A DNA stretch of 64,000 nt from Muribaculaceae bacterium. Its GTDB lineage: Bacteria > Bacteroidota > Bacteroidia > Bacteroidales > Muribaculaceae. Positions 53,877 through 62,468 of the stretch are shown one piece after another. The notes beneath the pieces were generated by a model, which had not been told where the DNA came from, made no database searches, and saw only the letters and a list, made by a program, of their open reading frames with translations. Both the position numbers and the translations under genes were made by a program. Position 1 is the stretch's first letter; each line of letters begins with the position of its first letter. The stretch is taken from contig JAFZAC010000007.1 of NCBI GenBank assembly GCA_017548365.1, forward strand, positions 235,497-299,496. The letters run 5' to 3'.

Positions 53877-54386
53877 ATGGACTTGACAGGTATTAGAGGA
53901 ATCGCTTTTGACGTGGATGGCGTATTGTCACCGAGTACTATTCCCATGAGTGAGGACGGTCAACCATGCCGCATGCTCAATATCAAAGACGGATATGCCA
54001 TTCAATTGGCGGTAAAGAAAGGTCTGAAGTTGGCGATTATCAGCGGAGGCCGCTCAAAGGCCGTAGCTCTGCGCTATCGAGGGCTGGGTGTTGAAGATGT
54101 GTATATGGGAGCCGCCTACAAACTGCCACTTTTCAACCAATGGCTTGAAGAGGCCGGCCTTGACGCAAGCGAGGTGATATTTGTGGGAGACGACATCCCC
54201 GACATCCATACTATGCAAGCCGCCGGTGTGAGCGTGGCTCCCGCCGATGCTGCCTGGCAAGTGAAAGAAGTTGCCGACTATATCTCTCACTATGACGGTG
54301 GTCACGGCGTGGCCCGCGAAATTATCGAGAAGGTGCTCACTGCCCAAGGTATGTGGATGGATGATGAGCACGCGTTCGGTTGGTAA
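53877..54386 (+). CDS. kdsC: KDO-8-phosphate phosphatase (HAD family)
   Basis: A 169-residue cap-less HAD phosphatase. Motif I is FDVDGVLSPS (Asp17, Asp19), motif II is IISGGRS, the lysine is in the YKLPLF region and motif III is FVGDDIPDIH. It dephosphorylates KDO-8-phosphate in LPS core synthesis. Length is normal for the KdsC tetramer type. An ATTCATAATGC-type repeat follows directly and separates it from maf by 83 bases. Confidence 0.9.
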   Translation: MDLTGIRGIAFDVDGVLSPSTIPMSEDGQPCRMLNIKDGYAIQLAVKKGLKLAIISGGRSKAVALRYRGLGVEDVYMGAAYKLPLFNQWLEEAGLDASEVIFVGDDIPDIHTMQAAGVSVAPADAAWQVKEVADYISHYDGGHGVAREIIEKVLTAQGMWMDDEHAFGW

Positions 54387-54391
54387 CTCTT

Positions 54392-54428
54392 TTCAATGCA
54401 TAATTCACAATGCACAATTCATAATATA
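54392..54428. repeat. ATTCATAATGC-type degenerate repeat
   Basis: AATGCATAATTCACAATGC and ACAATTCATAATA units between kdsC and maf, of the same kind as at 30.6 and 60.2 kb. Confidence 0.55.
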
Positions 54429-54469
54429 GAGTGTCTAGAAAGTCCAGAACTTCTAGAAAAAAGAAATTT

Positions 54470-55060
54470 ATGCTTCTTGATTCATTAAAAAGATACAACA
54501 TTATCCTGGCAAGCAACTCGCCTAGGAGAAGAGAGTTGCTTGGAGATTTAGGCATCGAGTTTGAGGTACGCACCATCAAGGGCATTGACGAGAGCTATCC
54601 TGATGACTTGCCAGTGCTGGAGATTGCGGAGTATATTTCGCGAAAGAAGGCTCTCGCCTATCAAGCAGAGATGGGTAGCGATGAACTTATCATTACCGCT
54701 GACACAGTGGTGATACTAGGCGATGAAGTGCTCGGAAAGCCTGCCAACGACGAAGATGCATGCCGCATGCTGCGAGAGCTCTCGGACAAGACGCACAAAG
54801 TGGTGACCGGCGTCACCATTGTCACCGCTGCTGCCACCCGTTCGTTCAGCGCGGTCAGCGATGTGGAATTTGCCCCTCTGAGCAATGAGGACATCCAATA
54901 TTATGTTGACAACTACAAGCCCCTTGACAAAGCAGGCGCTTACGGCATTCAAGAATGGATAGGATGCATGGGTGTGCGCCACATCAGCGGCAGCTTCTAC
55001 AACGTGATGGGACTGCCCTTGCACCGCCTCTACAATGAGCTTGAGAGAATGCTCAAATAG
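54470..55060 (+). CDS. maf: Maf-family nucleotide pyrophosphatase
   Basis: A 196-residue house-cleaning enzyme that hydrolyses non-canonical or ordinary NTPs to NMPs. The N-terminal ILASNSPRRRELLGDLG motif is diagnostic; ADTVVILGDEVLGKP and the C-terminal KAGAYGIQEWIGCMGVRHISGSFYNVMGLPL follow. The start at 54470 (MLLDSLKRYNIILASN) is preferred over a GTG at 54431, which lies in repeat-like sequence. Followed by a hairpin at 55097-55133. Confidence 0.92.
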   Translation: MLLDSLKRYNIILASNSPRRRELLGDLGIEFEVRTIKGIDESYPDDLPVLEIAEYISRKKALAYQAEMGSDELIITADTVVILGDEVLGKPANDEDACRMLRELSDKTHKVVTGVTIVTAAATRSFSAVSDVEFAPLSNEDIQYYVDNYKPLDKAGAYGIQEWIGCMGVRHISGSFYNVMGLPLHRLYNELERMLK

Positions 55061-55096
55061 TAAACAAGATTTTATCGCACTCCTTATAATATTAAA

Positions 55097-55140
55097 AAAG
55101 CAAAAAACTGACATTTTTTCAGTTTTTTGCTTTATCTTTG
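55097..55140 (+). promoter_or_regulatory. Perfect hairpin joined to a -7 box upstream of the acyltransferase gene
   Basis: Arms of 15 bases (AAAGCAAAAAACTGA at 55097-55111 and its complement at 55119-55133) surround loop CATTTTT. TATCTTTG (55133-55140) begins at the last base of the hairpin. It may end maf transcripts and shape the promoter of the next gene. Confidence 0.5.
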
Positions 55141-55209
55141 TAGCCGCTATTGAGGCACCTAGCCTGCCCCAACAAGGCTATTATTCAGAAAATCAATATT
55201 TTAACAGAT

Positions 55210-56073
55210 ATGAGTGAAGAACTACAAGATAAAACTGGTGAACAGCCAATCAAGCCCAAGGTGCTTGACTATGAAGACGTGTGCAAGATAGCACCATTCT
55301 TCAAGGGCAAGGAGAAGCTTGTAAACAAGCTTTTCCATTGGCTCACCATCGACACGACCAATGATTTTCATCAGCGTTACATGCATCTTCCTGGGCCAGA
55401 CTTCTCCCACAGCATCTTTGAATATGTGGGAGCCACCCTTACAATAAGGAATGAGGAAGCGCTCAAGAACCTTCCCGAAGGGGCCTTCATCACTGTGTCG
55501 AACCACCCCTTTGGCGCTATCGACGGAATGTCATTGATAGACATAGTTGGGCACTGCAGACCCGATTACAAGGTAATGGTCAACATGATACTCAACAATA
55601 TTGGTGCACTGCGGCCCAGTTTCATTGCCGTAGACGCCCTCGCCAGCGATGACCCTGCAAAGCGAGCCGTGTCGGTGAAAGGTATCGCCGATGCCATGCG
55701 CCACGTTAAGCAGGGACACCCTCTAGGTTTCTTCCCTGCCGGCGCAGTATCGAAGCTCACCTGGGGCATGCGCATTGAGGACCGCGAGTGGCAGCCCTCG
55801 GTACTCCGCATCATCCAAAAACTCAAAGTACCCGTTGTCCCAATCTATTTCCATGGTCACAACAGTTGGATATTCACTGCCTTAGGAATGATTGACTGGC
55901 GATTACGCACTTTACGACTCCCCACTGAGGTTTTCAACAAAAAAGGCTATAATTTCCGCGTATCAATTGGAGATATCATTTCCCCCGAGGAGCAGGCTAA
56001 ATACAGTACGCCCGAAGAGCTGGGCACATTCTTAAAACAACAAACTTATAAAATGAAGAAATGGCAGCAATAA
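55210..56073 (+). CDS. Lysophospholipid acyltransferase-like protein (PlsC superfamily)
   Basis: A 287-residue membrane-associated acyltransferase. The active-site block is TVSNHPFGAIDGMSL; the His-to-Asp spacing is one residue longer than the classic HX4D but matches the NHPLGGLDG form common in Bacteroidetes hemolysin-like/OlsA-like acyltransferases. GFFPAGAVSKL is the second block and VVPIYFHGHNSW the later one. It likely acylates a lysolipid or aminolipid. The start at 55210 lies about 70 bases after its -7 box. The end overlaps the next gene by 13 bases. Confidence 0.82.
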   Translation: MSEELQDKTGEQPIKPKVLDYEDVCKIAPFFKGKEKLVNKLFHWLTIDTTNDFHQRYMHLPGPDFSHSIFEYVGATLTIRNEEALKNLPEGAFITVSNHPFGAIDGMSLIDIVGHCRPDYKVMVNMILNNIGALRPSFIAVDALASDDPAKRAVSVKGIADAMRHVKQGHPLGFFPAGAVSKLTWGMRIEDREWQPSVLRIIQKLKVPVVPIYFHGHNSWIFTALGMIDWRLRTLRLPTEVFNKKGYNFRVSIGDIISPEEQAKYSTPEELGTFLKQQTYKMKKWQQ

Positions 56074-57395
56074 ACGACAACACTATAAGAACTACCATGC
56101 AGCGCTACAGCATCATTGGCTCAGCGCCAAAACTGGTGTCGGCAGTAAAAAAAGCTCTTATCATCGCACCTATCGACATCTCGGTGCTAATCAGCGGCGA
56201 GAATGGTACTGGTAAGGAGTTCTTCCCGAAAATCATTCATGACAACAGCCCTCGCAAGCACAACAAGTTCATTGCCGTCAACTGCGGAGCAATTCCTTCG
56301 GGAACAATTTCCAGCGAACTCTTCGGACACGAGAAAGGTTCGTTTACCAACGCCGAAAGCGAGCACGCCGGTTACTTTGAGGTTGCCGACAAAGGTACTA
56401 TTTTCCTAGATGAGGTTGCCGACCTTTCGAGCGACGCCCAAGTAAGACTCCTGAGGGTGCTTGAATCGGGAGAATATATAAGAGTGGGATCGTCAAAGGT
56501 GCGCAAGACCGACGTGCGCGTGGTTGCAGCCACCAACAAAGACCTGCTGCAGATGGTGAAAAAAGGCGAGTTCCGTGAAGACCTGTTCTACCGCATCGCC
56601 TCCATCCGCATCGAAGTGCCACCACTGCGCGATCGCGGAGAGGACATCAAGATGCTTGCAACAAAGTTCAGCTATGACTATGCCGAGAAGCACAACAGGC
56701 CTCCACTGATGTTTGACGAGAGTGCCTATCGCGAGCTGATGTCGTTCCGCTGGAGCGGAAATGTGCGTGAGCTTCAGAGCCTAATCCGTGAGATGTCATC
56801 GTTTGAGAGCGGCATTGTCACTGGCGAAGTTGTCAAGCGCTACCTCAGCCAGAAGAATCACAGTTCAAGCCTTCCTGTGGTGTATGACACAGCACAACAC
56901 GACTATACCCAAGAGCGTGAGCTCATCTTCAAACTCATACTTCAGCTTCAGCAAGAAATCAAAGACTTGAAGAGCCGTTTTGACCAGGGTGCCTACAGCA
57001 GTCCAAGCAACAAGATTCACTTGAGCTCGAGTATCAATGAGCTTCACCGCCAGAGCACAGCCATCGCCGCACCACACGAGACATCTCATGATGTGACCAT
57101 GAACGACAATGAGTGGCAAAACTATGACGAAGCTTACGATATTGAAGAGGACACAACCCGTCATAACACATCATCACAGCGACATTCCTTCACTGATATC
57201 AAAGCCCATGCCATTGATGTAGAAGAGGAAAAGGTAAAAACACTTCAAGACACTGAACGAGAAGTGATTATCAGTGCCATCGAACGAAACAAAGGCCGTC
57301 GCAAGCAAACTGCCGAGGAACTCGGCATCAGCGAGCGTACCCTCTACCGCAAGATTAAAGAATATGGACTAGAACACCGCAACAATCGCAAGTAA
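56061..57395 (+). CDS. Sigma-54-type AAA+ transcriptional activator without receiver domain
   Basis: A 444-residue regulator that starts directly with the AAA+ domain (about 13-245). Walker A is GENGTGKE (46-53), Walker B GTIFLDEVA (112-120), and the arginine-finger region is FREDLFYRI. The loop that normally reads GAFTGA and contacts sigma-54 reads GSFTNA (93-98). A long Gln/Ser/His-rich linker leads to a Fis-type helix-turn-helix (about 395-440, RKQTAEELGISERTLYRKIKEYG). No N-terminal sensor is present. It overlaps the acyltransferase gene and is followed 7 bases later by the lptE-like gene, implying one operon. Confidence 0.88.
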   Translation: MAAINDNTIRTTMQRYSIIGSAPKLVSAVKKALIIAPIDISVLISGENGTGKEFFPKIIHDNSPRKHNKFIAVNCGAIPSGTISSELFGHEKGSFTNAESEHAGYFEVADKGTIFLDEVADLSSDAQVRLLRVLESGEYIRVGSSKVRKTDVRVVAATNKDLLQMVKKGEFREDLFYRIASIRIEVPPLRDRGEDIKMLATKFSYDYAEKHNRPPLMFDESAYRELMSFRWSGNVRELQSLIREMSSFESGIVTGEVVKRYLSQKNHSSSLPVVYDTAQHDYTQERELIFKLILQLQQEIKDLKSRFDQGAYSSPSNKIHLSSSINELHRQSTAIAAPHETSHDVTMNDNEWQNYDEAYDIEEDTTRHNTSSQRHSFTDIKAHAIDVEEEKVKTLQDTEREVIISAIERNKGRRKQTAEELGISERTLYRKIKEYGLEHRNNRK

Positions 57396-57402
57396 ACTCG
57401 TC

Positions 57403-57921
57403 ATGAAACACAATTTGGCACGAAAATTGATATTATCATTGGCGGTAATGATTATCGCCCAGGGCTGCATCAGCTATAAGTTTAACGGTGCGTCAATCGA
57501 CTATAACAGGTACAAGACTGTATCGTTTGCCAACTTCCCTATCCGAGCAGCTCTGGTCTATCCTCCTCTCCAGCAGGTGTTCCAGAACAAACTGCAAGAT
57601 GTAGTGACCCAGCAAACTCGCCTTCGACAAGTTGACAACACTAACAGCGATCTCAGGTTTGAGGGCGAAATCACAAATTATAGTCTGTCACCTCAGGCAG
57701 TGGGAGAAAACGCCTACGCCACACGCACCAGGCTAACTATCTCGGTGCGAGTGAAATATATTGACAATGTGAACGATGCTCTGAGCAATGATGTGACTGT
57801 GTCGGCCTACCGAGACTTCGACAGCAACCAGCTCCTGATTGACGTGCAAGACCAACTGTGTGAAGAGATTTCTACCGAACTCGTAGATCTTATCTTTAAT
57901 CAGACACTCGGAAACTGGTAG
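57403..57921 (+). CDS. LptE-like LPS-assembly lipoprotein
   Basis: A 172-residue lipoprotein (LILSLAVMIIAQGC, Cys about 24) whose mature part opens ISYKFNGASIDYNRYKTVSFANFPIRA, typical of the Bacteroidetes LptE-like family. LptE plugs LptD and helps place LPS in the outer membrane. The remainder shows the alternating beta pattern with LRFEGEITNYSLSPQ. It is 7 bases after the regulator gene, and SecG follows after one more gene, so the operon serves envelope export. Confidence 0.82.
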   Translation: MKHNLARKLILSLAVMIIAQGCISYKFNGASIDYNRYKTVSFANFPIRAALVYPPLQQVFQNKLQDVVTQQTRLRQVDNTNSDLRFEGEITNYSLSPQAVGENAYATRTRLTISVRVKYIDNVNDALSNDVTVSAYRDFDSNQLLIDVQDQLCEEISTELVDLIFNQTLGNW

Positions 57922-57966
57922 TTAATTCAATGCAGAATGCAGGATGCGGAATGTTCAATTTAGAAT
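57922..57966. repeat. ATGCAGAATGC-type degenerate repeat
   Basis: AATTCAATGCAGAATGCAGG and related units immediately after the lptE-like stop, weaker than the other patches. Confidence 0.4.
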
Positions 57967-57981
57967 AACGATATAACGAAA

Positions 57982-58725
57982 TTGGATTTTTTCCATGACA
58001 TAGAGGAATTGCTTGACGGGGATAAGGCTCCTGAGCAGCAATGGGTTGACGAGACAATGCAGCGATATCCCTACTTTGCGTTGCCATTGCTGTTGCATGT
58101 AAAGCAAAGTGGCGACCAAGAGACGCTGCACCGGTTGTCGATCATGAGCCCCGACCGCCGCGACCTCTCGATAGTGGTTGGCAACGCTCCATCGGCATTT
58201 GCCAAATTCTACCCCGTGGAACAAAGCACGAGCCCCGACTTTGACAACCTCATCGACATATTTTTTGAGAATTATGCCCATGGAACCAACCAAAAAGAGA
58301 TTGATGCTCTGAGCAATGCCATTTTCAATCCCACTCCCGACTATGCCGACATCCTGGCTGCCCAAGAAGAAGACAACGAGAAAACTCATGACCACGAAGA
58401 CGAGCTAATCGACAGCTTCATCGCCCACTCTAGAGAGCAAGAAAAGGAGGCCTTGTCGCAACAAACAGCCGTCGAGCATCATGTGGAAGAGGAACAAGTG
58501 GCACAAGTTGCACACGACAACGTGGAAAAATCTACCCAAAATGATGATTCCATGCTCAGTGAAAGTCTGGCAAAAGTCTACATCGCTCGAGGAAAATATT
58601 TGAAGGCACTTGAAATTATTGAAAGCATAAATTTGAATTTTCCAGAAAAAAGTATTTACTTTGCAGACCAAATTCGCTTTTTGCGAAAATTGGTACTTAA
58701 TGAAACAACAAAAAACAAACTATAA
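57982..58725 (+). CDS. Conserved hypothetical protein between lptE-like gene and secG
   Basis: A 247-residue soluble protein starting with TTG. The opening DFFHDIEELLDGDKAPEQQWVDETMQRYPYFALPLLLHV fits Bacteroidetes homologues placed just before secG. Residues about 60-110 hold RLSIMSPDRRDLSIVVG, the middle is Glu/His-rich and low in complexity, and the C-terminus (SLAKVYIARGKYLKALEIIESINLNFPEKSIYFADQIRFLRKL) is a TPR-like helical hairpin. No function known. The next ATG, about 25 residues in, would cut the conserved start. Confidence 0.65.
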   Translation: MDFFHDIEELLDGDKAPEQQWVDETMQRYPYFALPLLLHVKQSGDQETLHRLSIMSPDRRDLSIVVGNAPSAFAKFYPVEQSTSPDFDNLIDIFFENYAHGTNQKEIDALSNAIFNPTPDYADILAAQEEDNEKTHDHEDELIDSFIAHSREQEKEALSQQTAVEHHVEEEQVAQVAHDNVEKSTQNDDSMLSESLAKVYIARGKYLKALEIIESINLNFPEKSIYFADQIRFLRKLVLNETTKNKL

Positions 58726-58737
58726 CTATTTGATAAC

Positions 58738-59166
58738 ATGGCAATTGTACTATCAGTTTTAATCCTGTTGGCATCATTTTTGCTCATTGGCGTGGTGCTC
58801 ATACAGAAGTCAAAAGGTGGAGGTCTGGCAGCTAGTGCCAGCAACTATAACCAATTTATGGGTGTGAGAAAAACAACCGATTTTGTGGAAAAAGCTACTT
58901 GGGGACTCGCAATTTTCATTTGCGTGTTGAGTATCGCTACTCCATTCATTCAACAGCCCACTGTGGTAAGCAATAAAATCTCTCTTGAAGACCTCAAAAC
59001 TCAAAAAGAGAGCCAGGCACCACAATTCCCAACTGCTAACGGCGCTGCCGAGGGCGAGCAAGCAGCTCCTGCTGCTGATAAGAAAGCTGCTCCTGCAGCC
59101 GACAAGAAAGCCGCTCCCGCTGCCGACGCTAAGCAGGCCGCTCCTGCAGCCGACGCTAAGAAGTAA
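58738..59166 (+). CDS. secG: Preprotein translocase subunit SecG
   Basis: A 142-residue inner-membrane protein of the SecYEG channel. Two helices are seen: VLSVLILLASFLLIGVVLIQ and WGLAIFICVLSIATPFI, with the typical QKSKGGGLAASAS loop between. The C-terminal 35 residues are a tandem repeat of AAPAADK/AAPAADA units (about 108-142), longer than most SecG tails and with clear nucleotide repetition. It begins 12 bases after the upstream gene and ends at a hairpin terminator. Confidence 0.92.
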   Translation: MAIVLSVLILLASFLLIGVVLIQKSKGGGLAASASNYNQFMGVRKTTDFVEKATWGLAIFICVLSIATPFIQQPTVVSNKISLEDLKTQKESQAPQFPTANGAAEGEQAAPAADKKAAPAADKKAAPAADAKQAAPAADAKK

Positions 59167-59190
59167 TGCCCATAGTGGCTTAAAGAAAAT

Positions 59191-59228
59191 GTCATCAAGA
59201 GGAATTTATTTCTTTTGATGACTTTTTT
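59191..59228 (+). terminator. Terminator after secG
   Basis: GTCATCAA pairs with TTGATGAC around GAGGAATTTATTTCTT, followed by T6. Confidence 0.75.
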
Positions 59229-59246
59229 CATAAGATATACTCCACA

Positions 59247-60167
59247 ATGCCCATTCCTGACATTGACAAAATAAAGCAACGCTACGAGGGCTACCTGCGC
59301 ATCGAGAAAGGTCTCTCAAGCAACACCGCAGCAGCCTATTGCCGTGATGTTGACCACCTTGCCCGCTATCTTGCCCAAGAGAACAAAAGTCTCGATACAG
59401 CGAGCGAGCAAGACCTTGAAGGATTCCTTGCCACGCTTCATGATGTAGGAATTTCGGCACGTTCGCAAGCACGCATAATATCGGGCATCAAGAGCTTTTT
59501 CAAGTACCTCGAAATGGAGAGGCTGGTTGATGCCAACCCCACTCAGCTACTTCCCTCGCCTCGCATAGGCCGTCATCTCCCCGAGGTTCTCACACTCAAC
59601 GAGATAGACCGCATTATTGACTGTATCGACCTATCGCATCCACAAGGGCAACGCAACCGTGCAATCATCGAGGTTCTGTATGGATGCGGCCTACGTGTTT
59701 CGGAGCTTGTGGATTTGAAACTTTCTCAAATCTTTGAGCAAGACGAATATATAGTGATAGTGGGCAAGGGCGACAAACAGCGGTTGGTACCCATATCGCA
59801 AGAGGCGTTAATGCAGATAGGCCTCTATCTGGAGCAGACGCGCAGCAATCAAGTGGCAAAACCTGGGTGTGAAGACATTCTTTTTCTCAACCGCCGAGGC
59901 AACAAACTCACGCGGGTGATGATATTCTATATCGTCAAAGAGTTATGTGAACTTGCAGGAATAAAGAAAACGGTTAGTCCGCACACTTTGCGTCACTCAT
60001 TCGCCACCCATCTACTCGAGGGAGGAGCCAATCTTCGCGCCATCCAGCAGATGCTAGGCCACGAGAGCATCGAGACCACCGAGATTTACGTACACATCGA
60101 CCGCTCAACCCTACGACAAGAAATCCTTACGCATCACCCAAGGAACAAATCAATGCATAATTCATAA
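59247..60167 (+). CDS. xerD: Tyrosine recombinase XerD-type
   Basis: A 306-residue site-specific recombinase that probably resolves chromosome dimers with XerC at dif. The N-terminal SAM-like domain (GYLRIEKGLSSNTAAAYCRDV) is followed by the catalytic domain with Arg in YGCGLRVSELVDL, the HTLRH box, LGHES and the nucleophile Tyr in TTEIYVHID. Length and spacing are of the housekeeping type. The last residues (KSMHNS) and the stop codon are encoded within an ATTCATAATGC repeat, so the tail may be recent. Confidence 0.9.
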   Translation: MPIPDIDKIKQRYEGYLRIEKGLSSNTAAAYCRDVDHLARYLAQENKSLDTASEQDLEGFLATLHDVGISARSQARIISGIKSFFKYLEMERLVDANPTQLLPSPRIGRHLPEVLTLNEIDRIIDCIDLSHPQGQRNRAIIEVLYGCGLRVSELVDLKLSQIFEQDEYIVIVGKGDKQRLVPISQEALMQIGLYLEQTRSNQVAKPGCEDILFLNRRGNKLTRVMIFYIVKELCELAGIKKTVSPHTLRHSFATHLLEGGANLRAIQQMLGHESIETTEIYVHIDRSTLRQEILTHHPRNKSMHNS

Positions 60168-60225
60168 TGCACAATGCACAATTGGGTCTGCACATACTTT
60201 ATGCGGAATGCTCAATCATTTAATC
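60151..60225. repeat. ATTCATAATGC-type repeat overlapping the xerD stop
   Basis: AATGCATAATTCATAATGC followed by ACAATGCACAATTGGG and a later TGCGGAATGCTCAATC. The first unit supplies the xerD stop codon. Confidence 0.65.
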
Positions 60226-60263
60226 AAGAATTTTCAGAAAAATTAGAATAAAACACAACAACA

Positions 60264-61172
60264 ATGAACTCTAAGAAAACGACACGACGTGGGCCTGCCA
60301 CCGATAATGTGGCAAAATTCTCTATCAAGCAAGACGGCACTCTTCTGGCTACTGCAGCAGTTCTGCTACCAGACCACAAGCCCACCAAGCTCAAATCGAT
60401 GCTCAGACACAACCAACTGGCAGTCAACGGCATTCCTTCACGACAATTTGACTTCCCAGTGCATGCTGGCGATGAGCTGTGGGTGAACTTTGACCGTTCT
60501 TTCCAGATTTTCAGCCATCCACGCATCAAACTCGTGTTTGAAGACAACGACATCATCGTGGTTGATAAGGGCTATGGAGTTCTTTCGACAGCCGCCGGAC
60601 GTCCCAGCGATGATACTGTATATAATATCATCAAGAAATATGCCCGCGGATTCAGCGAGAAAGCCAATGTCTATGTCGTTCACAGGCTTGACCGTGACAC
60701 CTCGGGGTTGATGCTTCTCACCCGCACCAAGCAAGCCCGCGACAAGCTCATCAGCAACTGGAACAACATGGTAGTAGAACGCAAATACATCGCCATTGTA
60801 GAAGGGCAGGTTGAGCAACCCGAAGGCACTGTCAAGAGTTTTCTTGCCGAAAACGAGGAAACCTTTGAGATGTATTCCACTACCGACAAGAAGTTAGGAC
60901 GCCTTGCCGTAACTCGCTACCGTGTTGTGAAACAAGGCAAGCGATTTGCCATGGTAGAAATTGAGTTAAAGACTGGCCGCAAAAACCAGATAAGAGTTCA
61001 CATGCACGATCTGGGCAACCCTGTAAGCGGCGACCGCAAGTATGGCGGCCATCCCAGTCCCATCAACCGAGTAGCTCTACACGCCACTGTGCTGAGCTTT
61101 GTACATCCCATCACTGGAAAAGTGGTCACTTTCCAGTCGCCTATTCCCGATAATTTCAACACAATGCTTTGA
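60264..61172 (+). CDS. RluA-family pseudouridine synthase
   Basis: A 302-residue enzyme that isomerises uridine to pseudouridine in rRNA or tRNA. An S4-like N-terminal part (KLKSMLRHNQLAVNG) is followed by the catalytic domain with VVHRLDRDTSGLMLLT (catalytic Asp in HRLDRDTSG), RKYIAIVEG and the C-terminal KTGRKNQIRVHMHDLGNPVSGDRKYGG. The exact target (RluC, RluD or TruC-like) cannot be told. Single gene after a short repeat. Confidence 0.92.
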   Translation: MNSKKTTRRGPATDNVAKFSIKQDGTLLATAAVLLPDHKPTKLKSMLRHNQLAVNGIPSRQFDFPVHAGDELWVNFDRSFQIFSHPRIKLVFEDNDIIVVDKGYGVLSTAAGRPSDDTVYNIIKKYARGFSEKANVYVVHRLDRDTSGLMLLTRTKQARDKLISNWNNMVVERKYIAIVEGQVEQPEGTVKSFLAENEETFEMYSTTDKKLGRLAVTRYRVVKQGKRFAMVEIELKTGRKNQIRVHMHDLGNPVSGDRKYGGHPSPINRVALHATVLSFVHPITGKVVTFQSPIPDNFNTML

Positions 61173-61296
61173 TTTTCAACCGGCAACTAGAACGGCCACA
61201 ACAAAATCATGATTAGTTGGTGTCATCTATCAAAGATTAGCATAACTAAACAATCACATCAAAAATGTATTTTTTTCATGATTTTTTATAAAAAAG

Positions 61297-61328
61297 TTTG
61301 GTCATTCAAAAAAGTTTTACTTATTTTG
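61297..61328 (+). promoter_or_regulatory. Promoter of the first secreted paralogue
   Basis: TTTG (61297-61300), a 20-bp spacer and TTATTTTG (61321-61328). The sequence between the boxes (TTCAAAAAAGTTTTA) is nearly identical to that of the second paralogue. The leader contains GAGGAGGG/TCCCTACTC, a hairpin with one mismatch. Confidence 0.55.
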
Positions 61329-61448
61329 CATTGAATTCTATGCGAGGAGGGCATTTGTCCCTACTCAAATGGAGGATAATTGTTATAGATACAATTGAAA
61401 AACGTGATTATAAATAATTAAAATTTTAACTATTTAAAACATTTTAAC

Positions 61449-62264
61449 ATGAAGAAAATTTTTACTCTTTTTGCAGTAGCATTGGTAGGTCTTTGCGCAT
61501 TTGCAGATGAACAACCATGTCCATCTCAAGCACAGCTCAAAGCAATGGGCGAGGAGCAAGACGCCAACAAGGTAATGGTTGAACTTCAGCTCAAGAATTC
61601 GAGCGCCAACCTTAACGGTTTCAACTCAGAGTTCACCAAGTGCTTAAACGACGCTACCGTTGCTGACGATGAACCAGGCGACCACATCGGAACTTACTGC
61701 CCCGATATTCAGTGGGTACTGGACGAGGATGATGAAGAAGCTGCAGGCTTCAGCGGCTATGGCCATGTTATCCTTGCCATGTGGGAAGGACAGACCGACA
61801 CTCAGCGTGAGAAGAAACTTTTCCAAAAGTGTGACTGCAAGAGCAATTTCAAGCACATTGATGCAACTGGAGAGGATCACCTCGTAATCATCGAGATTCT
61901 CAACAGTAACGACTGCCGTTTCTTCCCCGTTCTTGAGGATTTTGAGGGAATTGCTCGTTTCACTGTTGACCTGAGCGGTTGCACCGATGGTGAATATATG
62001 ATTATTGCCGACAATAAGCCTGAGCAGTTCTCGTTTGCTTACACCGGTGGTGTTGAGGGTACTCGTGCATGGACTGTTGATGACCCCGTTAAGATCATTC
62101 TTAACAAGGTAGGTGACAAGGTTACCCAAATTGTTGATGCTATCAGCACCATCACTACCGACAAGGCCGTTGACAATCGCATCTTCGACCTCCAAGGTCG
62201 TGAGCTCAGCCGCATTCCTGAAAGCGGAATCTACATCCAGAACGGCAAGAAGTATGTTAAGTAA
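61449..62264 (+). CDS. Secreted protein with type IX-like C-terminal tail (paralogue 1)
   Basis: A 271-residue exported protein (signal peptide MKKIFTLFAVALVGLCAFA). The body looks like a cohesin-type or Ig-like beta sandwich: ANKVMVELQLKNSSANLNGFN, YGHVILAMW, FPVLEDFEGIARFTVDLSGC. The last 40 residues read RIFDLQGRELSRIPESGIYI and QNGKKYVK, the tail style seen on Bacteroidetes type IX cargo or cell-surface proteins. Function unknown. It is paralogous to the next gene, with matching promoter and terminator. Confidence 0.75.
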   Translation: MKKIFTLFAVALVGLCAFADEQPCPSQAQLKAMGEEQDANKVMVELQLKNSSANLNGFNSEFTKCLNDATVADDEPGDHIGTYCPDIQWVLDEDDEEAAGFSGYGHVILAMWEGQTDTQREKKLFQKCDCKSNFKHIDATGEDHLVIIEILNSNDCRFFPVLEDFEGIARFTVDLSGCTDGEYMIIADNKPEQFSFAYTGGVEGTRAWTVDDPVKIILNKVGDKVTQIVDAISTITTDKAVDNRIFDLQGRELSRIPESGIYIQNGKKYVK

Positions 62265-62288
62265 TTAGCTACTTGTGCAAAAGACTAA

Positions 62289-62317
62289 AAACCACCCAAA
62301 TTGTTGGGTGGTTTTTT
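62289..62317 (+). terminator. Terminator of paralogue 1
   Basis: AAACCACCCAA pairs with TTGGGTGGTTT around ATTG, then a T-run. The same stem sequence recurs after paralogue 2. The remainder of 62265-62584 holds only the next promoter and leader. Confidence 0.88.
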
Positions 62318-62436
62318 TGTGTGCCTTCTTCAATGTATAGGAAAAGCTATAAGTATCATTCACAATAATAATACAAGCATTCATATATATTTTCTTGCCT
62401 TATGGTCTATTTTTATCTATGTTTTTCCTTAAAAAC

Positions 62437-62468
62437 TTTGGTATTTCAAAAAACTTTTAGTTACTTTG
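62437..62468 (+). promoter_or_regulatory. Promoter of the second secreted paralogue
   Basis: TTTG (62437-62440), a 20-bp spacer and TTACTTTG (62461-62468). The leader has GGGTAA/TTACTC pairing. Confidence 0.55.

Noticed and set aside
59247..60167. XerD-like gene as the integrase of a mobile element
   Set aside because: Its length and motifs are of housekeeping XerD type, and the neighbours (secG, RluA-type gene) are core genes with no element boundaries.
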